Notes under the pieces: generated by a model | What the model saw: the letters and a program-made list of their open reading frames with translations, nothing else | Told to the model about the DNA's origin: nothing | The model's database searches: none | Part shown: positions 1 through 8,357 of the stretch, in pieces | Layout of the letters: the number at the start of each line of letters is the position of its first letter | Position numbering within the stretch: the first letter of the stretch is position 1 | Translations under genes and position numbers: made by a program | Assembly (NCBI GenBank): GCA_041659285.1 | Contig: JBAZYO010000006.1 | Span: 248,001-312,000 of the forward strand | Direction: 5' to 3' | Length of the DNA stretch: 64,000 nucleotides | Source: Vicinamibacterales bacterium | GTDB lineage: Bacteria; Acidobacteriota; Vicinamibacteria; Vicinamibacterales; UBA2999

Positions 1-782
1 GCGTTGCGGAACTTGGTGGCCATCACCTGCTGGACCGCCTGGGCCACGTCGGCGTCTTCGAAGATGAGGAACGGCGCGTGTCCGCCCAGTTCGAGCGACA
101 CGCGCTTCACGGTGCGGGCGGCCTGCGCGTAGAGGAGCTTTCCCACTTCGGTGCTGCCCGTGAACGTCAGCTTGCGCACACGCGCGTCGTCAAAGAAGGG
201 CGCGGAGACGGCGGCCGGATCGGAGGTCGTCAGTACCTGGAACGCGTCGGCGGGCCCGCCGGCGTCGACCCAGAGCTCCGCGAGGCGCACGGCCGTCAGC
301 GGCGACTGCTCCGCCGGCTTGAGCACCACGGTGCATCCGGCAGCCAGCGCCGGCGCGACCTTGCGCGTGACCATGGCCGCGGGGAAGTTCCACGGCGTCA
401 CCGCGTAGACCGGCCCGACCGGCTGCCGCATGGCGAACAGCCGCTTGCCGGCCGCATGGGTGGGGATGATGTCACCGTAGGCGCGCTTGCCTTCGTCGGC
501 GTACCAGTCCACGAACCCGGCGGCGTATTTCACCTCGCCGCGCGCCTCGGTAATCGGCTTTCCCATCTCGCCGGTCATGAGTCGCGCGATCGCGTCTTCG
601 TTCTGGAGGATGAGGTCGCGCCAGCGGCGCAAGATGTCAGCGCGTTCGAAGGCGGTCTTCGCCTTCCATGACGGGAAGGCGGTGACCGACCGCTCGATGG
701 CGGCTCGCGCGTCGTCGGGGCCGGCATCGAACGCATGGTCAAGGACGGCGCCGGTCGCGGGATTGAAGACGTCGAATGTCAT
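1..782 (-). CDS. gabD: NAD(P)-dependent succinate-semialdehyde dehydrogenase-like aldehyde dehydrogenase, partial (3' end outside window)
   Basis: The gene runs off the left edge, leaving about 260 N-terminal residues of an expected 480 or so. The aldehyde dehydrogenase fold is clear: PWNFP near residue 130, the cofactor lysine in KPAEQSP near 155, the Rossmann motif FTGSTEVGK near 207 and ELGGHAPF near 231. The catalytic cysteine would lie beyond the edge. The stretch GKPITEARGEVKYAAGF is typical of GabD-type enzymes, which oxidise succinate semialdehyde to succinate. The ATG overlaps the stop of the upstream decarboxylase by 4 nt (ATGA), so translation is probably coupled. The decarboxylase may supply an amine whose aldehyde is oxidised here, but no aminotransferase or amine oxidase is in view, so the substrate is uncertain. 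Confidence 0.85.
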   Translation of the reverse strand, partial: MTFDVFNPATGAVLDHAFDAGPDDARAAIERSVTAFPSWKAKTAFERADILRRWRDLILQNEDAIARLMTGEMGKPITEARGEVKYAAGFVDWYADEGKRAYGDIIPTHAAGKRLFAMRQPVGPVYAVTPWNFPAAMVTRKVAPALAAGCTVVLKPAEQSPLTAVRLAELWVDAGGPADAFQVLTTSDPAAVSAPFFDDARVRKLTFTGSTEVGKLLYAQAARTVKRVSLELGGHAPFLIFEDADVAQAVQQVMATKFRN

Positions 783-2227
783 GATTGATTCCCGGCGGGA
801 CTGAAGTCCCGCCCTTCTGGCACTACTGCCTGCTGCATCAATGCCCACAGCTGCTCGACATGGACGCGTTCCGTCTGCTCGGCGCCGATCGAGACGCGGA
901 CCATCCAGCGGCCGTCCAGGATTGCGGGTGTCAGGTACGCGGCGCCTGATTGATTCACGCGCGCGGCCCAGGCCTGGGTGTGCAGATCGAGCGCTTCCTC
1001 ACTGAGCCAGCCCGGCTCGTGGCGGACACACAACGTCTGGAGCGGCACCGGCGCCAGCACCTTCCAGCCGGGCGTGGCCTTGATCTGTCCTTCGAGCCAC
1101 TCGGCGTTGGCGATGTCGCGGCGCAAGCGGGCCTGCAGGCCCTCGACGCCCTGCTCGCGGATCAGGAACCACAACTTGAGGGCGCGGAAGCGGCGGCCCA
1201 GCGGCAATCCCCAGTCGCGGTAATTCTTCACGCGCCCGTCGGCGGCCGTCTGCAGATAGCTCGGGTTGGTGGACATCACGCGCACCAGGTGTTCCGGGTC
1301 GCGCACGAAGTAGAGCGTGCAGTCGAACACCGCGCCCAGCCACTTGTGCGCGTTGACGATGAGCGAGTCGGCCTGTTCGACGCCTTCCCACATGAAGCGG
1401 CACTCGGGGAGGATCATCGCCGAGCCGGCCATGGCGGCGTCAACGTGCAGCCACACACCGTGCTCGGTAGTCACCTTGGCGATGGCCGCCAGCGGATCGA
1501 GCGCCGTGGACGTCGTGGTGCCGGTGGTCGCCACGACCGCGCACGGGCGATTGCCGGCGGCGAGGTCGGCCTGGATCAGCGCGTCGAGCGCGTACGGCCG
1601 CATCGCGTAGGCGGTGTCGTGCGGCACCACGCGAACGTGCTCACGGCCGAAGCCGGCCAGCAGCGCCGCCTTCTCCACCGAGCTGTGACTGTGGGCCGTG
1701 GTGTAGACCATCAGCGGCCTGGCTTCGGCCTGCAAGCCGCCGCGGCCAAGGCTGTAATTGGTGGCCCGCTCGCGCGCGCACAACAGCGCCACCAGGGTGC
1801 TGGTGGACGCGGTGTCGTTCAGCACGCCGCTCCAGGCCGGCGACAGGCCGAGCATCTGGCGCATCCAGTCGAGGGTGACCTCCTCGACTTCCGTCAGGGC
1901 GGGACTCGACTGCCACGCCAGTCCGATCACGCCGAGACCCGAACTCAGCAGGTCGCCGAGCACGCTCGCGAACAGGCCGTTGGACGGGAAGTAACCGAAG
2001 AAGCGCGGGTGCTGCCAGTTGGTGATGCCAGGCATCACCACGGTGTCGATGTCGGCGGCGATGGTGTCGAACGACTCGCCGTGCTTGGGCGGCGCCGGCG
2101 GCAGCTTCGCCTTGATGTCGCCCGGCGCGGACTGGGCAACAACCGGCCGCGACTCGACGGTCGCCCGATAGTCGGCGATCCAGTCAATCAGCGCGTGACC
2201 CGCCTTGCGGAACTCGTCGGGCGTCAT
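779..2227 (-). CDS. PLP-dependent aromatic-L-amino-acid-type decarboxylase
   Basis: A 482-residue group II PLP decarboxylase. Visible landmarks are HPRFFGYFPS near residue 73, the cofactor-stacking histidine in SHSSVEKA near 181, the aspartate in HVDAAMAGSA (D263), the PLP lysine in NAHKWLG (K295) and the catalytic-loop tyrosine in NPSYLQ. Keeping both the histidine and the tyrosine argues for decarboxylation rather than aldehyde synthesis. Family members act on DOPA, tyrosine, phenylalanine or tryptophan; the substrate cannot be read here. It starts inside the cmk stop codon and its own stop overlaps the next dehydrogenase start, giving a three-gene operon. The last dozen residues (PEGRDFSPAGNQS) are encoded by a hairpin repeat and are probably not part of the conserved fold. 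Confidence 0.88.
   Translation of the reverse strand: MTPDEFRKAGHALIDWIADYRATVESRPVVAQSAPGDIKAKLPPAPPKHGESFDTIAADIDTVVMPGITNWQHPRFFGYFPSNGLFASVLGDLLSSGLGVIGLAWQSSPALTEVEEVTLDWMRQMLGLSPAWSGVLNDTASTSTLVALLCARERATNYSLGRGGLQAEARPLMVYTTAHSHSSVEKAALLAGFGREHVRVVPHDTAYAMRPYALDALIQADLAAGNRPCAVVATTGTTTSTALDPLAAIAKVTTEHGVWLHVDAAMAGSAMILPECRFMWEGVEQADSLIVNAHKWLGAVFDCTLYFVRDPEHLVRVMSTNPSYLQTAADGRVKNYRDWGLPLGRRFRALKLWFLIREQGVEGLQARLRRDIANAEWLEGQIKATPGWKVLAPVPLQTLCVRHEPGWLSEEALDLHTQAWAARVNQSGAAYLTPAILDGRWMVRVSIGAEQTERVHVEQLWALMQQAVVPEGRDFSPAGNQS
794..813. repeat. perfect hairpin repeat inside the 3' end of the decarboxylase gene
   Basis: Nine-base arms GGCGGGACT and AGTCCCGCC flank a two-base centre. The element encodes the C-terminal tail of the decarboxylase. 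Its centre (CTGAAG, i.e. CTTCAG on the other strand) matches other hairpins at 18906 and 24105, whose arms differ but still pair. Confidence 0.75.
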
Positions 2228-2886
2228 CCGAGCATCTTCTCGTGCAGGAGCATCATCACGTGGTTCACGACCACCTCGATCGGCATCTCCGTGGTGTCGA
2301 TGTAGATCGCGTCCTTGGCGAGGGTCAGCGGCGCCACGGCGCGCGTGGAGTCCGTCTTGTCGCGGGCGACCAGATCGCTCTGCACGTTCGCCAGGCTGGC
2401 CTGGCTGCCGGTATGCGCGCCATCCGAGGCGCGGCGGCGGGCCCGCTCTTCGGCGGAGGCATCCAGATAGATCTTCATGTCGGCGTCCGGAAACACCACG
2501 GTGCCGATGTCACGTCCCTCCATCACCACGGCGCCCGCCGCCCCCAGGGCACGCTGGCGCCCGACCAGCACTTCGCGCACATGCGGGAGGCGGGCGACCG
2601 CCGCCGCCGCCTTGTCGATCTCCGGCGTGCGGATGGCGCGGGTCACGTCGTGACCGTCAATGGTGATGCGGCCGCCGTCCTGATCGAGCACGGCGCTGGT
2701 CGCCACGGCCGACACCGCGCCGTCGTCGTCGAGCGACAGCCCGTCGTGGGCCGCCTTCCAGGCCACGGCCCGGTACATGGCGCCGGTGTCAACATGTTGG
2801 TAGCCGAGCCGGCCGGCCAGCGTGCGGGCCAGGGTGCCCTTGCCGGCGCCGGACGGTCCATCAATCGCGATGATGAGGTTCTTCAC
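2224..2886 (-). CDS. cmk: (d)CMP kinase (cytidylate kinase)
   Basis: A 220-residue protein of normal Cmk length. It opens with the P-loop IAIDGPSGAGKGTLA, then HVDTGAMYRAVAWKA, and later carries the Cmk motifs MEGRDIGTVVFPDAD and IYLDASAEERARRR. The enzyme phosphorylates CMP and dCMP in pyrimidine nucleotide salvage and supply. The start is GTG, as the next upstream bases leave no better codon. It is first in an operon with the decarboxylase and the aldehyde dehydrogenase (4-nt overlap). It is divergent from the hydrolase gene at 2911 with only 24 nt between the two start codons, so their promoters must overlap. Confidence 0.95.
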   Translation of the reverse strand: MKNLIIAIDGPSGAGKGTLARTLAGRLGYQHVDTGAMYRAVAWKAAHDGLSLDDDGAVSAVATSAVLDQDGGRITIDGHDVTRAIRTPEIDKAAAAVARLPHVREVLVGRQRALGAAGAVVMEGRDIGTVVFPDADMKIYLDASAEERARRRASDGAHTGSQASLANVQSDLVARDKTDSTRAVAPLTLAKDAIYIDTTEMPIEVVVNHVMMLLHEKMLG

Positions 2887-2897
2887 AAAGGTTCAGT

Positions 2898-2904
2898 GTA
2901 CCAT
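2898..2904 (+). promoter_or_regulatory. putative -10 element of a leaderless hydrolase transcript
   Basis: TACCAT at 2899-2904 stands six bases before the GTG start at 2911, and no Shine-Dalgarno is present. On the opposite strand TACACT in the same 24-bp gap could serve cmk. The arrangement matches several other genes in this window. Confidence 0.4.
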
Positions 2905-2910
2905 TCCGGC

Positions 2911-4119
2911 GTGTCCCTCTCGCGCCGCAGCCAGGCGGCGATTGTCATCGCACTGGTCGTCGCGCTCGGCGCGCTGACCCTTCCGTACCTCGACGCCCTC
3001 GGCTTCATCATTCGTGCCGCCGACATTCCCGGCGCGCCCGCGACGGTGGCCGGGTGGCGCGCCTCCGCCTTTGCGCGCGAGCCGCTGTTCAGCGTGCCGA
3101 CGCGGGCGGGCGACGTGCCGGCGCGCTTCTATCGACCGGCGGGCCGCGTGCGCCGCACCGTGTTGCTGATGCCGGGCGTGCATCGCGACGGCATCAACGA
3201 ATCGCGGCTGGTGGGCCTGGCCGAAGACCTCGCCGCGACCGGGTTCGGCGTGCTCACGATTGCCGCCCCGGATCTGCAGAAGTTCAAGATCACGCCGCAG
3301 GTCACCGACGTGATTGAAGACGCCGTGATCTGGGCCAGCGGGCAGCCGCAGTACGCGCCCGATGGCAAGGTGGGCCTGCTCGGGATCAGCTTTTCGGGCG
3401 GGCTGTCGGTGGTGGCGGCCGGCCGCACGTCCATTCGCGATCGAATCGCGTTCGTGATGTCGTTCGGCGGGCACGGCGACCTCGCCCGCGTGATGCACTA
3501 CCTGTGTTCCGGCGAGGTGCTGGGCGACCTCGAGCGGGCGAAGCACAGTTCGGCGGTCGCCGGCGCCGGCCACGTGACGGTGCACCCGCCGCACGACTAC
3601 GGGGTGGCGGTGGTGCTGCTGAGCCTCGCCGACCGCGTGGTGCCGGCCGACCAGGTGGCCGCGCTCAGCCGCGGCATCGACGGCTTCCTGCTGGCCTCGT
3701 CGCTGGCCATCACCGACCCGCCCGCCGCCATCAAGGTGTTCGACGAGATGAAGGCCTACGCCGCGACGCTGCCGGAGCCCTCGCGCACCCTGATGACCTA
3801 CGTGAACGACCGCGCCGTGGACAAGCTCGGGCCCATCCTGCTGCCCATTGCCGACGCGCTGAAGGACCACCCGGCCATGCCGACGCTTTCCGCCGAACGC
3901 GCCGTCCCACCGCTGGCGCCCGTGTACCTGCTGCACGGCGTGGACGACAACGTCATCCCCTCCGTTGAAACCGTGCTGCTCGCGGAGCACCTGCAGGGCA
4001 AGGTCGAGGTGCATGGCCTGCTGAGCGGGCTGATTACCCACGCCGAAGTGGACCGCACGGCCAGCCTCACCGAAGTTTGGCGCCTCGCCCAGTTCTGGCG
4101 CGGCATAATGAACCAGTGA
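2911..4119 (+). CDS. membrane-anchored alpha/beta hydrolase
   Basis: A 402-residue protein from a GTG start. One N-terminal hydrophobic helix (about residues 9-30) suggests membrane anchoring or export. The body is an alpha/beta hydrolase: VLLMPGVHRDG (oxyanion region), GISFSGG near 159-165 as nucleophile elbow, LLHGVDDNVIP with the acid residue, and a late THAEV histidine. The elbow reads SxSxG rather than GxSxG. The substrate is not recognisable. The stop TGA overlaps the GTG start of rluB by 4 nt, so the two are probably co-transcribed. Confidence 0.7.
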   Translation: MSLSRRSQAAIVIALVVALGALTLPYLDALGFIIRAADIPGAPATVAGWRASAFAREPLFSVPTRAGDVPARFYRPAGRVRRTVLLMPGVHRDGINESRLVGLAEDLAATGFGVLTIAAPDLQKFKITPQVTDVIEDAVIWASGQPQYAPDGKVGLLGISFSGGLSVVAAGRTSIRDRIAFVMSFGGHGDLARVMHYLCSGEVLGDLERAKHSSAVAGAGHVTVHPPHDYGVAVVLLSLADRVVPADQVAALSRGIDGFLLASSLAITDPPAAIKVFDEMKAYAATLPEPSRTLMTYVNDRAVDKLGPILLPIADALKDHPAMPTLSAERAVPPLAPVYLLHGVDDNVIPSVETVLLAEHLQGKVEVHGLLSGLITHAEVDRTASLTEVWRLAQFWRGIMNQ

Positions 4120-4853
4120 AAGAAACCGGTCCGGGCGTTCGTCTTCAGAAGATTCTCTCGTCCGCGGGCGTGGCGTCGCGCCGGGCCTCGGAGCAGATGA
4201 TTCTCGAGGGGCGCGTGACGGTGAACGGCGAGACGGTGCGCACGCTCGGCACCAAGGCCAATCCCGCCACCGACGCCATCAAGGTGGACGGCCGCCGCAT
4301 CAAGCTCGACGTGAAGGACCGCTACATCATCCTCTACAAGCCGAAAGGCTACGTCACGACGCGGAGCGATCCCGAGGGCCGGCGGACGGTGATGGACCTG
4401 ATTGGCGAGGGCGCCTACATCTATCCCGTGGGGCGGCTGGACTTCGACTCGGAAGGCCTCCTGCTGATGATGACCGACGGCGATCTCGCGGCGCGTCTCA
4501 CCCACCCGCGGCACGAGGTGGACAAGGTCTACGAGGTCATCGTGCTGGGCCTGCCCGATCCCAAGGCGATGGAGAAGCTGCGCAAGGGCGTGTTCATCGA
4601 TGGCCGGCGCACCTCGCCGGCCGACGTCCATGCCGGCACCACCGTGAAGGGCCCGCGCCCGACCACCCTGTTGACCATCACGCTGCGGGAGGGCCGGAAC
4701 CGCCAGATTCGGAAGATGTGCCGGAGCGTGGGGCTCCCGGTGCGGGATTTGCGCCGAATTGGCATGGGCCCCATTGGCCTGGGCCGGCTCAAACCCGGCC
4801 AGTGGCGGGACTTGACCCCCGACGAAGTCCGCCAGCTCAAAGCCAGCGTTTAG
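4116..4853 (+). CDS. rluB: 23S rRNA pseudouridine synthase, RluB/RsuA family
   Basis: A 245-residue protein. An N-terminal S4 RNA-binding domain (RLQKILSSAGVASRRASE) precedes the pseudouridine synthase domain, with the catalytic aspartate motif GRLDFDSEGLLLMM and the late RxxxR motif EGRNRQIRKM. RluB makes a pseudouridine in helix 80-90 region of 23S rRNA; RsuA and RluF are close relatives, so the exact target is inferred. The chosen GTG start overlaps the hydrolase stop (GTGA). A CATAAT hexamer six bases upstream could also drive a separate leaderless transcript. Its position beside cmk and near scpAB genes is common in bacteria. Confidence 0.9.
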   Translation: MKETGPGVRLQKILSSAGVASRRASEQMILEGRVTVNGETVRTLGTKANPATDAIKVDGRRIKLDVKDRYIILYKPKGYVTTRSDPEGRRTVMDLIGEGAYIYPVGRLDFDSEGLLLMMTDGDLAARLTHPRHEVDKVYEVIVLGLPDPKAMEKLRKGVFIDGRRTSPADVHAGTTVKGPRPTTLLTITLREGRNRQIRKMCRSVGLPVRDLRRIGMGPIGLGRLKPGQWRDLTPDEVRQLKASV

Positions 4854-4963
4854 GCCCACTTCGCCGTCCCATTTGCCAAGAAAGACGCTATTATGTCGCG
4901 ATCGAATCGGGAAGGATTCGGTCCAACGGACGTCAGTTTCCCAGTTTGCAGGAGTAAAAACGC

Positions 4964-7072
4964 ATGAAGCGCATCGTAATTCGGGTTGTGCCCGCTTTGG
5001 TGCTGCTTGTCGCGGCTTACGCGTGGGTCGCGCCACTCGTATCCGGACAGGCCAGCCCGATGCCGAGCACCAGGAACGGCGAGTGGCCGATGTACACCGC
5101 GGACCTTCGCGGCAGCAAGTACTCGCCCCTCGATCAGATCAACGGCACGAACTTCAGCAAGCTCGAAGTGGCCTGGCGCCTGAAGACCGACAACTTCGGT
5201 CCCCGGCCCGAGACCAAGCTCGAAGGCACGCCCATCATGGTCAAGGGCATGCTGTATGCGACGGCCGGCACGCGCCGCGCCGTGGTGGCGGTCGAGCCGC
5301 GCACCGGCGAGATCAAGTGGACCTACAGCCTCGATGAGGGCGAGCGCGCGACGCGCTGGGCTCCCCGTCAGCTGTCGGGCCGCGGCCTCTCCTACTACAC
5401 CGACGGCAAGGGCGACGACCGCGTCGTTTATGTCACGACCGGCTACCAGCTGGTGTCGCTCAACGCCAAGACCGGCCAGCCCGTGGCCGGCTTCGGCAAG
5501 GGCGGCATTGTCGACCTCAAGGTCGGCATCATGATCAACGGCAAGCAGGCCGACCTCGAGAAGTCGGAAATCGGCCTCCACTCGACGCCCACCGTCGTCG
5601 GTGACGTGATCCTCGTCGGGTCGTCGATGTTCGAAGGCCTCGGCTACGAGTACGCCACCAACGTGCAGGGCCAGGCCCGCGCGTTCGACGCGAAGACCGG
5701 CAAGCTGCTGTGGGCCTTCAAGGGCATCCCCGGCCGCGGCGAGTTCGGCTTCGACACGTGGGAAAAGGAATCGGCGGGCTACACCGGCAACAACGGTGTG
5801 TGGACGCAGATCACCGCGGATCCGGAAGCCGGCCTCGTTTACCTGCCGGTTGAAACGCCCACCATCGACGAGTACGGCGGCAACCGCCCCGGCGACAACC
5901 TGTTCGCCGAAAGCCTCGTCGCGGTTGACCTGAAGACCGGCGTGCGCAAGTGGCACTTCCAGTTCGTGCATCACCCGCTGTGGGACCACGACATGTCGTC
6001 GGCGCCGCTGTTGATCGACACGACGATCGACGGCAAGCCGCGCAAGATTGTGGCCGTGCCCTCCAAGCAGGGCTGGCTCTACTGCTTCGACCGCATCACC
6101 GGCGTGCCCATTTGGCCGATCGAAGAGCGTCCCGTTCCGCAGACGACGATGGAACACGAGCAGACGGCGAAGACGCAGCCCTTCCCGACCAAGCCGGCCC
6201 CGTACGCCCGCACCTACGTGGCTGAGAGCGACCTGATCGACTTCACGCCCGCGCTGCGCGCGCAGGCGCTGAAGAACCTCAAGCTGTTCCGCTGGGAGCC
6301 CACGCCGTACGTGCCGCCCACGGGTCCCGAGTCCAAGCTGCTGGGCGGCATCAACATCGGCAACACCAGCGGTGGCACCAACTGGCCCGGCGCCGGCTTC
6401 GACGTCGAGACCGGCATCTTCTACTCGCAGGCCAACATGACCAACGTCACCGTTGGGCACTACGACGAGGAAGAGTTCGCCAAGGTGACGCCGACCAACA
6501 AGGGCAACCGCACGCCGCGTTGGGAAGCCGAGCCGAACTACGGCCTCCGCGTGGAGCGTCCCGCGCCCACGCCTGGTGCGCCCGCGGCGCCGCCCGCCGG
6601 CATCAACTTCCCCGGCGGCCAGGGCCGGCGCGCCCTCGCTGAAGGCCTCGAGGGCCTGCCGATCGTCAAGCCGCCCTACGGCGTGCTCGCCGCGATCGAC
6701 CTGAAGAACCCGGACAAGCTCATGTTCCAGGTACCCCACGGCGACACGCCCGATGCGATTCGCAACCACCCGCTGCTGAAGGGCCTGAACATCGGCAAGA
6801 CCGGTCAGGGCGGTAGCGTCGGCGTGCTCATCACCAAGACCTTGGTGGTGGTCGGCGATCCGCAGTTCACGGCGCCTCCGGGCCGCGCCCGCGGCGCGAT
6901 GCTCCGCGCCTATGACAAGCAGACGGGGGCGCAGCTCGGCGAAGTGCTGCTCCCGGCGCCCGTCCTCGGCATGCCGATGACCTACTCGATCAACGGCCAG
7001 CAGTACATCGTCGTCGGCGTCAGCGGTGGCAACTACACCGGCGAGTACATCTCGTTGAGGCTGCCGCGCTAG
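4964..7072 (+). CDS. PQQ-dependent (quinoprotein) dehydrogenase, exported
   Basis: A 702-residue protein with an N-terminal signal helix ending near the SGQAS stretch, so it acts in the periplasm. The eight-bladed propeller is shown by repeated docking motifs such as AVEPRTGEIKW, AFDAKTGKLLW and AVDLKTGVRKW, and by FVHHPLWDHDMSSAP and GGTNWPGAGFD, all typical of the glucose/alcohol quinoprotein class. It would oxidise an alcohol or sugar and pass electrons to the respiratory chain. No haem motif is present, so an outside acceptor is needed. A good Shine-Dalgarno (GGAG at -13) precedes the ATG. No pqq biosynthesis gene is in the window. A strong terminator follows. Confidence 0.88.
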   Translation: MKRIVIRVVPALVLLVAAYAWVAPLVSGQASPMPSTRNGEWPMYTADLRGSKYSPLDQINGTNFSKLEVAWRLKTDNFGPRPETKLEGTPIMVKGMLYATAGTRRAVVAVEPRTGEIKWTYSLDEGERATRWAPRQLSGRGLSYYTDGKGDDRVVYVTTGYQLVSLNAKTGQPVAGFGKGGIVDLKVGIMINGKQADLEKSEIGLHSTPTVVGDVILVGSSMFEGLGYEYATNVQGQARAFDAKTGKLLWAFKGIPGRGEFGFDTWEKESAGYTGNNGVWTQITADPEAGLVYLPVETPTIDEYGGNRPGDNLFAESLVAVDLKTGVRKWHFQFVHHPLWDHDMSSAPLLIDTTIDGKPRKIVAVPSKQGWLYCFDRITGVPIWPIEERPVPQTTMEHEQTAKTQPFPTKPAPYARTYVAESDLIDFTPALRAQALKNLKLFRWEPTPYVPPTGPESKLLGGINIGNTSGGTNWPGAGFDVETGIFYSQANMTNVTVGHYDEEEFAKVTPTNKGNRTPRWEAEPNYGLRVERPAPTPGAPAAPPAGINFPGGQGRRALAEGLEGLPIVKPPYGVLAAIDLKNPDKLMFQVPHGDTPDAIRNHPLLKGLNIGKTGQGGSVGVLITKTLVVVGDPQFTAPPGRARGAMLRAYDKQTGAQLGEVLLPAPVLGMPMTYSINGQQYIVVGVSGGNYTGEYISLRLPR

Positions 7073-7098
7073 GCTTGAAGTGAGACCTTAGAGGTTGG

Positions 7099-7131
7099 AA
7101 AAAGGCGGGGGCCACTGGCTCCCGCCTTTTT
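7099..7131. terminator. intrinsic terminator, usable from both strands
   Basis: GGCGGGGGCC and GGCTCCCGCC pair over ten positions (one G-U) around an ACT loop. A run of A precedes and a run of T follows, so it can stop both the PQQ dehydrogenase transcript and the leftward transcript of 7183-8224. Confidence 0.9.
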
Positions 7132-7182
7132 CTTTGGCCGCACGAACCAGGCGAGAAGGATCTCGCAGCTGCTTGCGACGCT

Positions 7183-7491
7183 CTAGTCGCCGGGGCGGCG
7201 GCTGAGGTTGCCCGTGGAGGGCGCCGGCCCGATCAGCGCTTCCAGCTCGCCAAAGGCATCGGCCGCCGGCATCTTGGGCCGCGCCGACGACCGCACACCG
7301 GACGGCGGGCGCACGCCGGATTTGGTGCGAGGCCGTCGCGCCTCCTCGGCCCGTTGCAGGGCGTACTCCCGTTCCCCTTCCCTCGCCCTGACGTGCCAGA
7401 GGGCCAGCGCGAGGCCGGTTGCCAGCCATGCCCCCCACATCGTTACCAGCGGTGGCGGCACGTCACGAAGCATGTCGAGTATGTCGCTCAT
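7183..7491 (-). CDS. small single-pass membrane protein, unknown function
   Basis: A 102-residue protein. One hydrophobic segment (about residues 15-31, VTMWGAWLATGLALALW) is followed by a charged, arginine- and alanine-rich cytoplasmic tail with no recognised domain. It starts one base after the stop of the upstream 243-residue membrane protein, so the two form an operon ending at the terminator at 7099. No family is recognised. Confidence 0.6.
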   Translation of the reverse strand: MSDILDMLRDVPPPLVTMWGAWLATGLALALWHVRAREGEREYALQRAEEARRPRTKSGVRPPSGVRSSARPKMPAADAFGELEALIGPAPSTGNLSRRPGD

Positions 7492-7492
7492 G

Positions 7493-8224
7493 TCAGGGCA
7501 CCCACGTGAAAGACGGACCTGAGCCCAGGGAGTACTTGGTCAGCAGCGCCTCGAAGATCGGGGCGCGCACGCTCTCCCCCGCCATTGCCGATCGCAGCGC
7601 CTGGTCGATGTCGGCGCCTTCGTCCTGGTCGAGCACGAGGATGATCACGACGCGACGCTGATCGGACGTGTCGTCGCCGCCGGTCGGCGAATGATGGCCG
7701 ACATTCAGCTTGCGGACCGGGACCGGCCGCCGCAGCACCTCGCGCACCCACACCGCAATCTTCTCCGCGCGCAGCGCGGCGCGCCGCTCTTCGCGCAATC
7801 GACCGGCGGCGAACGACACGCCGGCGGGGATCTCTTCGGAACTCGCGCCGACGCAGATCACCTCGCGCGCGCTGTTCAGCACGGCCTTCATCTCTTCGGT
7901 GAACCGCGGGCGGGTGGCGCCGTGCTCGACGGCGTCGTAGGAATTGATGCGCCAGCGGAACTCGTCGCTGAACAGCAGGATGCGGAACGAGGTGCGGCGG
8001 CCCTGGGCGTCTTCCGCATTCCTCACGGTGACGTCCTGGAAGACCTCGGGCGGGGTGGGCAGGACCATCCAGAGCGTGCGCAACTCGCCGGCGGTGGCGC
8101 CCACCATCCACCCCCCGGTGATGATCCACACGGCGATGGCGCCATAACGTGCGTACTTGCCGACGGTGGTGACCATGCCTTGCCGAGACATTGCAGGTTT
8201 ACTGCCAACGCGAAACAGGGCCAT
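7493..8224 (-). CDS. membrane-anchored protein with an OmpA-like C-terminal region, unknown function
   Basis: A 243-residue protein with a transmembrane helix at about residues 27-47 (YGAIAVWIITGGWMVGATAG). The soluble part includes VICVGASSEEI, then an EERRAALRAEKIAVWVREVL helix and a VVIILV strand. This order (strand, then Arg-rich helix) recalls OmpA-like peptidoglycan-binding domains, but the key Asp and Arg are not clearly aligned, so this is only a suggestion. A later ATG (residue 12) is an alternative start. It is followed after one base by the small membrane gene, and is divergent from the transporter gene at 8358. Confidence 0.6.
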   Translation of the reverse strand: MALFRVGSKPAMSRQGMVTTVGKYARYGAIAVWIITGGWMVGATAGELRTLWMVLPTPPEVFQDVTVRNAEDAQGRRTSFRILLFSDEFRWRINSYDAVEHGATRPRFTEEMKAVLNSAREVICVGASSEEIPAGVSFAAGRLREERRAALRAEKIAVWVREVLRRPVPVRKLNVGHHSPTGGDDTSDQRRVVIILVLDQDEGADIDQALRSAMAGESVRAPIFEALLTKYSLGSGPSFTWVP

Positions 8225-8357
8225 TCCCGCCTGGCACCGCGGAAACCACCGCGGACGAACGACAGAATCGTTATCGCACGCTCAGGAACAGCGGGGCGAG
8301 GCGCCCGATCGCCTCCGGGATTTGCCAAAGGCGGCACCAGTGCTAAGGTTCCCGGAC

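Noticed and set aside
4854..4963. Possible riboswitch before the PQQ dehydrogenase
   Set aside because: The 110-nt leader has a short GAATCGG/GGATTCG stem but no known aptamer core.
4850..6769. A 639-codon open frame on the minus strand opposite the PQQ dehydrogenase
   Set aside because: Antisense to a well-conserved gene with a clean product; typical GC-driven shadow frame.
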